Shown piece after piece: positions 1-48,544 of a stretch of 64,000 nt of DNA (position 1 is its first letter; every line of letters begins with the position of its first letter). The DNA lies in NCBI GenBank assembly GCA_029948255.1, contig JALIZF010001387.1, forward strand, positions 124,001 through 188,000, read 5' to 3'. The notes below the pieces were generated by a model, which saw only the letters and a program-made list of their open reading frames with translations, had not been told where the DNA came from and ran no database searches. The stretch comes from Telmatactis stephensoni (Eukaryota > Cnidaria > Anthozoa > Actiniaria > Isophelliidae). A program made the translations under genes and the position numbers.

Positions 1-339
1 ATGGGAAAAACAGAACAGGGAGTAAGTGATAAGTTACATTAAAGTTTACTGTGGCTCTAAATACTTGCGGGGGGACTTCTATATATGTAAGCAGGGTGGG
101 CATGTTTATTGGAAATTGTGAAAATTACCCCTGAAAGGTACCTGAGTATTATCCAGAAGGGTGTGGCAATGTGATTTTACTAGTAAGAGCATTTTGGAAA
201 AGTATCAACTGGAGAAGAAAAGACTCAAAGTCATCTCAGGAGGGAGTGTGCCCCCTTCACCCACCTACCCCTATCCCCCTTATATGCACCCCCCTAAATC
301 CTAGCCTGCATCACATCTGGAAAACTATTGTTTAGTCTA

Positions 340-572
340 TCAGCATAACAGCGACATGGGTCATGTTCTAACTCTCTGACTTTGAAAATGAGTTTGTGAT
401 TGGCTAAAATAACACTGCTTGTCACTGGGTATTTCCATAGAAACAGTTACTCAAGTCATTTTGGCACAAAAGGACATTTAATAAGAAACAATGTTAGAAT
501 GACGTACCTTCATGATTTAGCCAATCACAAGCACCTTGTGAACAGAACATGATTCATGTCATTGTTATGCAG
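340..572. mobile_element. MITE-like fold-back
   Basis: GCATAACAGCGACATGGGTC at the left is the near-inverse of GATTCATGTCATTGTTATGC at the right. The remaining bases of 1-956 show no recognised exon; they precede the first visible LRRC9 exon. Confidence 0.55.
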
Positions 573-956
573 ACAGACTGAATGACATTTTTGCTGATGT
601 GACACAGGCTAACTAATTACAGCCAAAATTGTTGCATCACGAAAGCAAATTACAAATTTTGGGTTTTCTGAGCCGTCAATCAGTTTGGGGGCAGACCTTC
701 TTTCAAATTAACCAATCACTGAACAAGTTCATGAAAGCTCCACCCTCCAAGAATGATGGACGGATCAGAAAAGACCAAAATCTTACCAATGTTGGAGGTC
801 GCGATGCAACGATTTTCACTGTAAATGCATCCCTGCCCAGAAAGATCACTTTGGAATGAATGGGAATCCTTTACCTTTTGCTTGATAGTTTCTCCAAGCT
901 CAATTATTTGTCTCTGTTTGATGACAACTGTTTACATTGTATATATTAATTATTAG

Positions 957-36395
<35,439 letters not shown>

Positions 36396-37265
36396 AGCTG
36401 TTCTCTTCAACAGCAAAGCGACAGGACGTAAAATCAGTCCCACCTACCAAGGGTTAGAACTATGGCACTGAATTTTCATTCACCCCGGATGGAGACTTTT
36501 AACAGATCTCCATCCCCACCCCTACCCTGAAGGGACACTTAAGCAGAACGCCCCTCCCCTCCGCTCCTTTCCCCTCACTGGGAGTGAGGTCGAGGAGATC
36601 AAAGGGTTTATCTACATCCACCCATACCACGCCCTGCAAAGAATATTTGGACAGCACTTTAGACGCACCCAGCTATCATTATCAGACTTTTACTAGAGAC
36701 TTTCTCAGGTATTTAACTGAACACCGTGTATATAATGCAAAACTTCAAGCAAATATCACAACTTGATAGAATGATTTTACTTAGCCATGAAGTAGATATA
36801 GAGGATATAACACAGCCGCGCGGAGAAACAGATTTTTACTTTTGAGTGTCGAGGTTATATATTACGAGTGAGCGCAGCGAAGGAGTAAGATATTCTCAAC
36901 AGGAGAAGACAAAATCCTGACTCCACGCCACAAGTTGAAACAGGTGGCTACATTATTTCCATTGTTTTCATCTGTGTCTACTTGATTGCATTAACTATTA
37001 ATTTCTCTTTCACGAGTTAAGTAAAGCCACTCTAAACCTTCAAATTTCATACGCTAACTTTTCTTACGCATTAACAAAAGGAACATATATGTTCATAGGT
37101 CTTCACATCACTGTATATTAACATTAAATCTTAAATTAAAGCTGTTATAAGATTTCCATGTCGTGGTTTCAAGATGACCATTGCAGATTATGTAATATCA
37201 AAACACTTGCAAGCATTTGGCTAAACAATTCATAGACCCTCAATGATAGCGGTGGTCATTTGAAT

Positions 37266-37473
37266 CCCCATTTACACGACAACCTTTTCATGTCACGGCA
37301 CCTCTTATTTTGCGCACGCGGGTCCCACCATTGTTGGCAAAACACCCGTAATTATCATCGTGTGAACAAAAAATTTGTTGGCCTTACAGGGGTGCTGTAC
37401 CCAAAATAATCGGTCCACGTGACAAGATTTAGGGCTGCCGTGCCGTAAAAGGGCCGTCGTGTAAATCTGGCTT
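37266..37473. mobile_element. hAT-like MITE
   Basis: CCCATTTACACGACAACC at the left. The right end reads GGGCCGTCGTGTAAATCTGG in inverse relation, with TCACGGCA and TGCCGTG inside. Confidence 0.6.
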
Positions 37474-37529
37474 CAGAGTATTGCAGCATTCGGCTCTGAT
37501 TTCATGGAAACAAGCCTTTGCAATCTAGT

Positions 37530-37640
37530 AGCTCAGTAGGCTCGGATTTCAGCCGTCAGTGATTCGTGCGCCCGCGATATGAGTATCGCGGGCGCACGAA
37601 TCCCTGACGGCTGAAATCTGCGCCTAGTAGTTCGGTGGTC
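37530..37640. repeat. Inverted repeat with ~35-bp arms
   Basis: GATTTCAGCCGTCAGTGATT with CGTGCGCCCGCGATA inverts across a 4-base loop TGAG; one mismatch in the core, weaker similarity beyond. Confidence 0.85.
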
Positions 37641-38079
37641 GGTCATCATTCGTAGAACACTAAATTGACTAATTACATGTATTAATTTATACAAAGCACT
37701 TATAAAAAGTCTACCGTGCATAAAAAGTCTTAAGGTGCATTTTTTTGCATTGTCGTTCAAGAGACACGAAGTGTGCGTTTGACTTGTGATATTGCATTAA
37801 AGAATACTCGTAGTAATATGCCTAAAGCTGTAGCGGAAAATGAACAGATTTTGTAAAATTCGGCTACGTTATTGATTTTAGTGTCACACATTACTTCAGT
37901 CTGTGTCGGTATTGCAATTTGTGCGTCACGCATTCGAATCTGTCACGCACGCAATATTGTAAAATTGTGTCACTCGGGAAATTGGAAGAGAAATAGTAGA
38001 GAAGATATAGCGTCCAGCGCTACACTGATGTCATATAAAAAGCAACATGAACAATATAACGTTATTTTAGAAATATGTT

Positions 38080-41000
38080 TTAAAGGTAGACTGTTTTTTT
38101 GCGACCAAAAGTTCTTTCAAACCCAACTCTCATTCTTCCAAACGAAGATGTTGGTCTGTCATTGCTAGAGCCATTTCTTAGCTTATCTGTTGACCCGCTG
38201 TGCAGTTTATTCAGCAAAAATGGCCCTTTGGGTTTTTCAGAGTTTCGATCACTAATATGCTTCTCGGTGTCGTTATTGTTCGCATCGCTGGACTCACGTC
38301 CACAAGCTAAGTCATTCCGACTTGATGAATTCCCAGACTTTGATCTTTGTAAGGTAAACATTTTTTGGTTCGTTTTGTTCTCGTCTTCAATTTTTTGTAA
38401 CTTGTTTGAAGATGCCGCGCCCTTGACTCTTTCCACAGAAAATGGACTCTTCTTTCTCTGGGTAACAGGACTGCTGCCTTTTGACAATTTCGCTTTTGAA
38501 CCATTTTCGTCGCTCACGTCCCTCAGTGATTTTGCGGGCTTTAATCGTCCCTCAACATATTCTTTACGTGTTGTCTCCGGGCTCGCTTTCGAGTCCGTTA
38601 AATCTTTAGAATCAAAGTCATTCTTTTCATACTGGGTTTTTGGTGTACTCTTTTCAAAGGAAGTCGTTCTTTTCCTTTTTTCAATAGATGGGGTTCTCTT
38701 CAGGCCGAGTGAAGGAATTTTCAAAGTGTCTCTCTTGTCGATATTTTTATGTTTTAAAACTCTTTTGAGCAATTCTTTTAAGAGGTCTTGTACTTCACTG
38801 TAACCTTCGGATATAGAAACTTCGTAAAATGTACATTCCATATCGTTGGAAAAAGCAATTCCTTCCTCGATATCAACACGACGAAGGTGGTCCAAGTCCT
38901 TTTTTGTCGCTACGATTACAATCGACATTGATTCGATGTTTCTGTGATCTCTGATATAGCGAGCAATGCTTTGAGCTTCGTCGAAACTCGATCGATCAAC
39001 GATGGAGTACAGGATTATGAAAAGGTCTCCACGTCTTGTGGAACGACGTATCTTGACATCAGTGTTCTGTAATATAACATCATTTCATCAGTATTCGTTC
39101 GTTCGTTCGTTCGTTCGTTCGTTCGTTCGTTCGTTCGTTCGTTCGTTCCTTCCTTCCTTCCTTCCTTCCTTCCTTCCTTCCTTCCTTCCTTCCTTCCTTC
39201 CTTCCTTCCTTCCTTCCTTCCTTCCTTCCTTCCTTCCTTCCTTCCTTCCTTCCTTCCTTCCTTCCTTCCTTCCTTCCTTCCTTCCTTCCTTCCTTCCTTC
39301 CTCCCTCTGTCCCTCCCTCCCTCCCTCCCTCCCTCCCTCCCTCCCTCCTTCCTTCCTTCCTTTCCTTCATCCATTCAACCACATCCCTTCCACCAATCTT
39401 TCATTTATTCACTCGCTCGTTCGTTCATTCAGCGACATCTCTCGCTCACCCATCCATCCATCCATCCATCCATCCACTCGTTCACCCATTAAAACATTCA
39501 CGTCCCTAGCATTCAACCACTTTACATAGTGATCCACTGGAAAGTCCTGCGTTAATTAGCAAAATTGAAAACGAAGAGAAATTGCCAAAATGCTCTTGCC
39601 TTCAACAGGTTCGAACATGAATGAGGTAATTATAATCACAAGCCTAGCCTCCTCCGCAGGCAACTCTTTTGAGTTTTATTGCTTTTGGGTTTCCTGTGGG
39701 ATCTCTGAGAGGACTGGCACGAAATGGGGGTGGCACAGGAAGCCCAAGCCCAAATATATATAAAATTCAAAAGGTTGCCTGCGGAGGAGGCTAATCGCAA
39801 ACCATGAATATGAATGTCTTACCTCGCCCGCGGTATCCATGATGTCGACAATAATATCTTCGTTTTCTATTTGCAACATGTGACGATAGGTTGATTCTGA
39901 ATTAATGAACAACAAGCAGTCAATCACCACATCTTAATATTGATTTAAATTAAATTTGATTAAATTGATCTTGATAGTAATTTAAATTAAATCAATTGCT
40001 GGGTTGAATTATTTGCTTGGGAATGAAACGATAAAGAAGTGGTAGCCATGCTGGATGAACAAACAATAAACGCTAATGAGAAATCTTTTGTTGAAGTTCA
40101 TCCAAGATGGGTGCCGTGACGTCACAGGCATGCAACCCAGTAATACTCAAAAATATTTGAAATTCCACTGTCCATTAACGAGTAGTCATCGCTCCTTTCT
40201 CAGATGCCACAAGGTACAAGGGATAAATTCCCATATTGTACGAAAGCCGTCTATGGCATTTAATAAATTTCATTTTCCGTGCGTTTACCTCTAACAGATG
40301 CGCTGATGACATCAAAATATTTTGGATTTTCAACACCATTTCTCGTCTTCTGTTCAACAATTAGAGTACAAACGAACGGAAAAATGGAATCCATTTATTA
40401 TATTTTGTCAAAGTATTTCATCCAATCAGAACGCGCGTAATATTCTGTGACGTCAAGCGTGCGTCTGCACTTGAACCGCACGCTTCTCGACCAATCAGAG
40501 CGCGCGTTTTAAATGTTATTGTATTACGGCTATCGGCGTATGAATTCCATAGTATAACTAACCTAAAGTACGGTCATACTCTCCAATGAATCGTCGAGTC
40601 ACAAAGCGAACTGTCAAAGCTGAAAAACAAAAAGTTGAAAGTCAATGGTACAAGGGTCAACAATGGTTTTAATACCTCAATTATTTCAATTGCGAACGTA
40701 TATTTTGCAATAGATACTCTGCACATAGTAACGGCTTGACGGCCATGTTGGGGAACAACAAAGTTTTGATATTTTTCTTCTTTTAAAGACTTGGACTCGA
40801 AAAATTTCCTATTTAAATTTTGTTATTAACATGCGACTCCATTGATCTAGTCTCCCTCGCAGCCGTGTTTAGCCTCGTCACGCAACGCTCCCCCGTCACG
40901 AGGGAGGGAGGGACGAGGGAGCGTTGCTGCGAGGGAGACTACCATTGTTCCAGTTCTCCCCAATTCAATATGGCGGATTAATGAGATTCAGTAGGTTGTG

Positions 41001-42853
41001 GCATCATGTGCAAGGGGTCTATGGAGCTAGTTAACCTTAGCTTTTGCGAGTAACGATTGATGACAGCAATACTCCCAAGCACGAACAATTGTTTTTAATA
41101 TAAAAAGGCGCGAAAACAGACAAAAAAAACCCAGAGATTTCCCCTAGTTCCTATTTTGAGGTCATACAATTTTGATGACATGATCTACTGATATCCAAAA
41201 CGTGATGAACAATACAAAGATTATTTTAGTTCAGGTGCAAAATGTCCTCAAAATGTAATAAATTCGGTCAATTTTGGTGGTAGACAAATTACTCAACTGA
41301 GCCCTTGGGCCACGAAAAATGTCATGTCTCAAGAAAAAACTGGATTTGTTTCCAATGTTGATCGACCGGCGCCACATTCTTGCACTTGTGAGCGTTCATA
41401 TCGTAGCATGTCCGCTTTTAGCATAGCACTATCCTGCCTTGCTTATGTTTCTTCTCTTTAGATGCACAAAAAGGCACTATCACGTGTATCCTGCCTTGCT
41501 TATTTTTCTTCTCTTTAGATGCACTTGTGAGAGTTCATACTCGTAGAATGTCCGCTTTTAGCGTAGCACTATCCAGCCTTGCTTATGTTTCTTCTCTTTA
41601 GATGCGGCACAAAAAGGCACTATCCTAGCCTGCCTTGCTTATTTTTCTTCTCTTTCAGATGTACTTGTGAGCGTTCATACTCGTAGAATGTCCGATTTCA
41701 GCATAGCACTATCCAGCCTTGTATATTTTTCTTCTCTTTAGATGCACAAAAAGGTCGAAAACAATAGAAAAAGGTACTATACACTTGACAAAGAACTCGT
41801 GAAGGAATTACTGTACATCGTTCAACCCCAGTAAAGGTTATTCAACTAACATCATCACTCTTCTACGATAACACAAGAGGCCGTAAATTGCTTAATATTC
41901 CAAGACTGTCTGCGGCATGTTCTAAACCATACTTTATCTATTAACCTTTAGTAAGATGTTGTCCTTGTTTATATGTTTGAATTCAGTGAAGGTCAAGAGT
42001 TGATTAATTATTTTCATGTGTGTAGTTTTGTTTTATACATTAATGTTGCGAAACTAGATTTCGAAATTCAGTGGAAAAACGCGGTCATTTTGCTACAAAA
42101 AAGCTCGCCCAAGTATATTATTTTAGTTCTAGCTAGAGTGATTTTATATGACCCGTGAAAAAATTGTCAAACTAATAGTTTGTAGTAGATTTTACCCATT
42201 GTTTTTGTTTGTTCTGTATCAACTCACTAAAAGTCAACTTCCTTTCAAGGGTTAGAGTGATTTTCATTTGCCCGTGAAAGAAAAAGGACTGTTTATATAG
42301 TTTATTGTACTAGTTGATAAAGAACAAAAGAAGACGGGGGTTACAGTCTACTTCTAACAATTCTTTTCACGCGCGCAAATAAGAATCGCGCTAAATAAAA
42401 TCACTCTAAAAATTACTCTAGTTAAATTAAGATAATACTGATTAGTAGTTCACCGCTATAAATGATATCTAGAGTCAGCCTCAAGTCGAACGATTGGAGC
42501 GCATTTTAGATTAGATATTTAGTAAAATTTAAATGCAGAATACTACCTGGAAGTACAAAATTGATGTTTTTACTCCATAGCAAAAAATACCCTCACGATC
42601 TTTGTTTGAAAATATATTTTCCATATACCTTATAAAATAAGCCAAGTTCTCACATGAAACTACCTTTGAACTAAACTAAGAAATGTGTTTATGAGTTGAC
42701 CTAAATTTGGTACTGATTTGATTTTAATGTATGGGAAAACCGCGAAGTCTTCGTAATCTTACCGGATTTTCCAACGCCATCTTTTCCAAGTAGCACAACA
42801 CGAAGGGGTTTGCTTCCTGACCCCTGTTGTTGAGTTGTCCTGAGTCTCCGCAT
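38080..42853 (-). CDS. RERG-like Ras-superfamily GTPase with long basic tail, 4 coding exons
   Basis: Coding exons in order: 42853-42763, 40619-40563, 39896-39823, 39066-38080; 1,209 nt, 402 residues, all joins in frame. P-loop GKDGVGKS is at 23-30, switch I EYDRTLESTYRH at 44-55 (as in RERG), DTAGE at 70-74, TKKD at 128-131 in place of NKxD, and EVS at about 156-158 in place of SAK. The Ras G12 position is Asp and the Q61 position is Glu, so intrinsic hydrolysis is probably altered. Residues 186-402 are a Lys/Ser/Arg-rich tail ending FGRKKTVYL, with no CAAX lipid site; RERG also lacks one. The first coding exon begins 7 nt after an acceptor (TTATTTTTACAG), so a 5' non-coding exon lies further upstream. 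It is tail-to-tail with LRRC9. Confidence 0.85.
39094..39364. repeat. (TTCG)n-(TTCC)n-(CTCC)n compound microsatellite
   Basis: About 270 bp beginning 28 nt from the splice acceptor of the last RERG-like exon. In the sense of that gene it reads (GGAA)n. Frames across it are artefacts. Confidence 0.95.
39645..39793. mobile_element. MITE 'TAGCCTCCTCCGCAGG'
   Basis: TAGCCTCCTCCGCAGGCAAC at the left and its exact inverse at the right, 149 bp in all. Last intron of the RERG-like gene, 29 nt from the donor of its third exon. Confidence 0.85.
39999..40140. mobile_element. MITE 'CTGGG', copy 2
   Basis: It matches the copies at 30386 and 52047 and ends GGCATGCAACCCAG. RERG-like intron 2. Confidence 0.75.
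40250..40520. mobile_element. MITE family 'TTAACAAATAG', copy 4, with tail
   Basis: CATTTTCCGTGCGTTTACCT at the left, inverse GTACAAACGAACGGAAAAAT, then the tail CCAATCAGAACGCGCGTAAT. RERG-like intron 2, ending about 40 nt before exon 2. Confidence 0.7.
40848..40941. mobile_element. MITE 'TAGTCTCC', copy 2
   Basis: TAGTCTCCCTCGCAGC and the exact inverse GCTGCGAGGGAGACTA, 94 bp. RERG-like intron 1. Confidence 0.85.
41377..41770. repeat. Tandem repeat in RERG-like intron 1
   Basis: Three to four copies of blocks GAGCGTTCATACTCGTAGAA and CTTGCTTATGTTTCTTCTCT, separated by GATGCACAAAAAGGCACTAT. Unit lengths vary. Confidence 0.8.
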
Positions 42854-44129
42854 AATTTCACTGTAAAAATAAGAAAAAATAAAGCATTGAATTCATGAAG
42901 CGTTTAATGAGAAATAAGAACGATCTAGTATAAAGGAATTGATATGATTTTCAGATATTTTTCCTCTGTCAAGAGTCTAGGTTTATTACATAAAGCTGTG
43001 TGTCTTCTTTCTCTTTTCTGTTAGCCTTTTGAACTTTTTACTATCTTCCTCGAATTATCTCTGTTCGGATTTTTTTAACATTGTACTAGAAGGTAATGCT
43101 GATTTCTAATCAGTTTGACTTACAGATTTTTTTAGCAAAGAAATCAGCTGAGATGTCAGATACTTGGAAAAATTGACGACAGCTCGCGCGAAGTCGCCAA
43201 CATCCAAGGTCACGCTCTTGGAATTTGAATTTGTTCATTGGTTTAAATTTTTAGGGCATTGTTTTGTTTTCTTTATCTAGTTTCTTTCAATTTAAACTAT
43301 TACAGTTAACCTAAATACATAACTTACTGACCACAAAACCCTAACTGACGTAAATTTAAAAACTATCGTAAAAAATATTGAAGCGGGCGAAAAAAATTGA
43401 AGCACAACACACATTTCTAACATTAGATAAAACACTATGAAATACGCTTAGATTAATATCATTTACACTGAGCTATCCAATTAAGCTGTCAATGGCGGCT
43501 AAGGATGTTTTCAATTCGTTGGTGAATAATGTTGCTTACGGAAGAGACTATAGGTGGATATTCCACAACTCAACTAGTTGCTACTGGCGTCGGTTCCAGC
43601 TCCAGTTCCAGTCTGTCTAGAAGATATCCCGATGATTAACGATGTTATTTAAAAACGACTTAAATTCTCCAGAAACTAGAGAGCTGTGAGTCCATTTAGA
43701 AGAAAGTTCCTTCTAATAAAGGAGGCTTAACCTTGCAAAAGCATCATCTAAATCACTCTGTTATCGTTGTGGTCATATTTTGGAGAAAATCCTCACGAAA
43801 TATTGTTCACATTCCGTAGTCCCACGCGTTTTCCCCTCCCTTCATAGGCCTGGTAATCCCTAGATTTACTGATTATTAAGTCAGTAAAACTTGGTATTGA
43901 CCTTTTGACGTCATAAACAGAATGCGATGTCTCAATAGCAAAAGACGATAGTGTATATAAGGGCTACTTAAGGGCTACTCGACTTGTTTATAATACCAGC
44001 TCATGAAAACTAGCACGTATTAAGAGGTTTTCTCGATTGTATAGTGATAAAAAACTTTTTATATGAATTTTTTTTGTCTTAAACTATACTTGTCTTAACT
44101 GCTCAAAAATTGAATGAGGAAATGACCTT

Positions 44130-44441
44130 CCCGAAGTTTCCCCAAATTCATTACGATTCTGCGTGCGCAAGCGAGGTCAAGGTAAAAAATCTAAAAGCAA
44201 GCCATAGATAAACTGAAACAATTCAGCAGAAAACGAATGTAGTTCCTTCAAATTCCGATAAAAAAAACATAAGAAGGATTATAAGGAAATCAGTTCTCTA
44301 ACGTTTCTACTATTTCTAAAATTACAGAGTTTTTCTTGTATAATGCAAGAATTCCTGATGAATGTCATCATTTCTAAAGATCTTTTACCCTGACCTTGCT
44401 TGCGCGCGCTTAATCGTAATGGATTCTGGGAAACTCCGGAA
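44130..44441. mobile_element. MITE-like fold-back
   Basis: CCGAAGTTTCCCCAAATTCA followed by TTACGATT at the left. The right end reads AATCGTAATGGATTCTGGGA then AACTCCGG. CGAGGTCAAGG and its inverse lie further in. Confidence 0.7.
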
Positions 44442-47400
44442 AGCCGGTCCATTGCCTTGGGATTGTACAACCAAACTATAGGCTTGCCACATATCGACAA
44501 CTCCGATGATTCTAGTTATCATTTAATTTTTTCTTTATTTATGTATATACTCATTTATTTTGATTAAACTTAGTAAAATTAATGTGGAAGAAAGTAATTT
44601 GGATTAGCAACGCAAACAACTGCTCAAAACTCGGTGCCGAGGAACTTTTAGAAAGTCTAGATGAAAACACACAAACTAAAACGTTGTGCACGACTTTTAC
44701 GAAGAATTATGACCTTGGCACTTTGAAAGGGTTTCGAATACAAATAATCTGTTTTCATTTATTTGGCTTATTTTATATATTTTGCTCGCACATAGACCGG
44801 CTTTACAAGTATAATCCGGATCAGTAGCCATAGAATTAAGTTTACTACTTTTATTAGTCTGGTGAGTAAATGAACTAATCCCTACTCAGTAAATGTCATT
44901 GAACTAATCCCCCAATACTCTTCATATTACGACGAGTTGTCTCTGGTAGCCAGGAAAAGGTTAAGAATAAAAATGAGTTCTCCCGGCTATCAGGGTCACT
45001 TCGCCTACACATAAACACGGCCTCTGTTTTTGCAGAAACAAGGCACCGTCTGATGTGTTTGCTTGGTTTATGCATTGCTATTGAAAGATCATTACATACA
45101 AACTCTGACGCAAAATTAGCATTCCATCAACATTGCCGAGTGCTTAAAACAACAAGTCAAACAGTCATGGTATTCCTGGTCCTAACCAGCTAGTTGATCG
45201 ATGTGTAAATTGTAAATACTCAGGTTCACGCCCTGGGGGAATGGAAAGTTTTACATACGTCTGAAACAAAACATACAGTCTAAAAGAAATAATACCTCAG
45301 ATAGCTCCAAAAACTTGTAGACTGATCATGTTTTGAGTTCTTTCTGAGTTTATTAATAGATTTAATCTCAAAACTAATCCTCCTTGGAGGCGCAAGTTGT
45401 AAGAGAGATGTTTTGTCAGCTATTCCTGAATGGTCCTCTAGGCTCTCATCACTCAGTATTTATGTGATGATAAAAATAATCGACAAAAAAGACTGTCAAA
45501 TCAAATGTAGATTTTACCTTTCTTCACTTGCCCATAAAACTTTCCTTAGCCAAATTTGGAAGCAAGCGATTTATGTATGCGACGAATTGTGCAATTTAAA
45601 CTTGTTAAGAGATTAGATTATTGTATGTCTGGGTATCAAGAAAACGCAAAGTTTACGTGAAGTGTTTTGTGTTTTTGTTTTTGTTTTTTGTTGTTGTTTT
45701 TCCCCGAAAAAAATCAGTGCAACTTTTGAATCGCTCTAAAAGTTTCCTCCATAAACTCTAAACTACTTTCAACAAAATTAACAACCTACGTTTTGTCTAG
45801 TTGTTCATGCTGCCTTTACCATTATCAGACGCGGCTTAGTCTAGCTACTATAGCGCAATTGCATTACTTTGCCGCCAACTCGAGAGCAATTTTAACAGGA
45901 TCGCTTGTAATACTTACATGACTCTTGTCTTTCGAGTTATTTGTGAGTTTGATCTAAGACCAGAGTTGTGTTCCTACTATATTAACACTGTCAACTGAGC
46001 ATACGAGAAGCGAAACATCGAGACTGTATTATCATGCCTACGTCAGCGACATAGTGACCCTTGGAATTCTAGTCAAGTTTGACTGCTGACGTCACGAGTC
46101 ACGTTTATATCGTGTTACCGGTCACATACAGTCTGGGCCGTATACTAAAGTGATATACTCTTTGGACGTTGAACGAGAGTGAACAGAAGCACTTATTAGT
46201 AAACCACGATTTCAGTTCAAAATTAATATAAAAAATTACAATGTACGGCTTAAAGACTTCCAGTTAACATGTACGTGATAATTGTGTCTACGATTCCAAA
46301 AATGTACAATTTTGGTTTTCATTAAAAAAGTGCTATTTTCAGGTCATGTTACGACACGAAGTGTTGCATCTACACGAGAGAAATGGACTTTGGTCCCCGG
46401 AGCCGGCGCACATATACACATCGAGATCATTGTTAACATATGACTATAATTGAAGAGACCTGTATCGTCTCGCGGAAAAAAATATCCGGATTATACGCGT
46501 ACGTAAATTTTGGCCTGCGTAACTTAAAGAAAAATGCTTGTAATAGATTTTTATGACAGCGGAATGCAGCCAGCGCTTATGCTAAATACGTAATACCAAC
46601 TAGTTTTTCAAGCCTACGTTGCGCGTGAAAAACCGCCAAAGTGGCGCTTTCGTCACGTACGTACGTCATGACGTATTTTACGTGGGCTTATATTTGAGTT
46701 ACGTATCGTTAAATTAATCAAATTTGCCCAACCGAAAGCTTGAATTTACTAGAATGTTAAAGTAAAGCCTGTCAATTTGGGTACACATTTCGCACGTCCG
46801 TAATCTTTACACAGGAATCCCAAAACCCCTAAAATGACACCATCGATTAACCTATAAACGCTATGGTGAACCACAGTCATTCTGACTACAGTGAGAGGTT
46901 AAGATATCTGTAGGTGTGTTGAGCTTATGTGGTTATTCTGTTTGTTCTTGGTGGTAAACCCTTAGTTTTGTCGATTGGTTTGTGAGCAACGGAGGAGAGG
47001 AAACATCTTGATCCGTCTTCTCAGCGATTACCACACCTTACTTTCCTTTCTCATTGTTGATCAATTATACTGGCTAACACTAGCCACAAAGCATAATTAA
47101 GCCGAAAACTAACATATATATGCAAACTCAGTACATTCAGTATTAATTGTAGCAGTACTAGCTCGTTTTGACATTAAGGCAATGAGCTCGTGCGAGATTT
47201 TATGGACGAATTTTTCTATAAATTTGCATATAGGTGGTTTTTGAGTTGGGAGCAACAAAATAATAAAGAAATTGGGGATCACGACGTCAGTTTTGGTGCA
47301 ATGATAGCTCGAAAAGTACAAAATCCTGCCATTTTGAACGAAAACAAATTGGCAAAGTGGCATTAAACTTTGCCTCGTCCATAAACCAGGTTATTTCGAT

Positions 47401-47591
47401 AAAATGGTATTCAGTCGAGGAGAGGACAAAGTCACCGTGGATCATGTAGTGTTGACTGACACTCTAATCAGCACAACTATACGCATGTAAGGCAGTTTTA
47501 AGCAAGAATGTCCAAACGTGCCTTACGTGCATGAATATATGCTATGATAACATACAGTGGTCAATTAAGTATGTTTAGTTTCTGTAGGTAT

Positions 47592-47967
47592 TAGGGACCT
47601 TAAGCAACCACAACGACGACGGCAGGGAAGACGGGACGCTAAAAATGATTCAAAAACAATAGACAACGCTATTTCTTTCGCTTGTTCATTTTCATGTGAC
47701 ATTCAAACTCAGAATTTTAAAATAAATGAAAATTTAAGATCAAATTTCTGTCCGAACGAAAAATAAGCTGATTTAGTTCTACAAGTTCCGTTCTCTACAG
47801 GGCGTGAAATCGGAACTTTTCACGTCGCGCACCGTAGTTTTACAGAATACGGTTGATTTCTTTGCAGTTCTGCTCATGTGCACGTGTATTTATTGTGCTT
47901 TGTAATTAAGGCCATTGTTTAATACCGTCGTCGTCCTTGTTGCCGTCGTGGTTGCTTAAGGTCCCTA
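47592..47967. mobile_element. MITE 'TAGGGACCTTAAGC'
   Basis: TAGGGACCTTAAGCAACCAC opens it and GTGGTTGCTTAAGGTCCCTA closes it. ATT directly repeated outside AGGGACC may be a 3-bp target duplication. About 375 bp. Confidence 0.85.
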
Positions 47968-48312
47968 TTTTCAGCTAGTAGACGGCAGTTTAGTATCCGG
48001 CAAGTCTAAATAGCAATTTGAAAATCAAGACCAAATGTCTTAGGTTTTCGGTCAAACGGCGCACGATGGATCAGACTTTGAACCAGTAATTTCTAAAATC
48101 TCTTTCTACAACTAATTTTGATGCCAAGGTTAGGATTGAATTCCCATTGCATTTATTATACTTTTCGTTTACCCCGGCCACTTTAATGCCACTTTGCCAA
48201 TTTGTTCACCTTGACATTAGGGTGAGGAAAGGAAATGTATAAATCGCTTTCTGCAACTTAATTTAATGCCATGGTTATGATGGATTCCAATTGCATTTGT
48301 TGTACATATTCT

Positions 48313-48544
48313 TAGGCCCTGTCCACACGAAGACGTTTTCATTTGTAAACACTTAAATTTTTGAGCGTTTTCATGTCTCGTTCACACGAAAACGCTGGCG
48401 TTTTCACTGTAAACGCTCATTTTTGAAAACGCCTTTCAAAGTGACTATATTCGTAAACGCTCATCTATCGTTTTCGTGTAAACAAAGACCTATTAAGTCG
48501 TTTACATTTTAATCGTATAAAAAGCGTTTCCGTGGACGGGGCTT
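48313..48544. mobile_element. hAT-like MITE 'GGCCCTGTCCACACG'
   Basis: GGCCCTGTCCACACGAAGAC at the left; CGTTTCCGTGGACGGGGC at the right. The interior repeats GTAAACGCTCA and AAAACGC. Confidence 0.75.

Larger units (their letters stand above)
36468..38079. other. Convergent intergenic region LRRC9 / RERG-like
   Basis: It separates the 3' ends of two convergent genes. It contains a hAT-like MITE (37266-37473) and an inverted repeat (37530-37640). No further gene is visible. Confidence 0.7.

Noticed and set aside
629..859. 76-codon frame upstream of the first LRRC9 exon
   Set aside because: It is not linked by phase or splice sites to the exon at 957 and has no LRR or coiled-coil pattern expected there.
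39002..39529. Long open frames rich in Phe-Leu-Pro-Ser or Lys-Glu-Gly-Arg on both strands
   Set aside because: They are readings of the TTCG/TTCC/CTCC microsatellite, whose period of four keeps frames open.
44582..44827. 81-codon plus-strand frame
   Set aside because: No known motif; the hydrophobic stretch looks like AT-rich chance coding.
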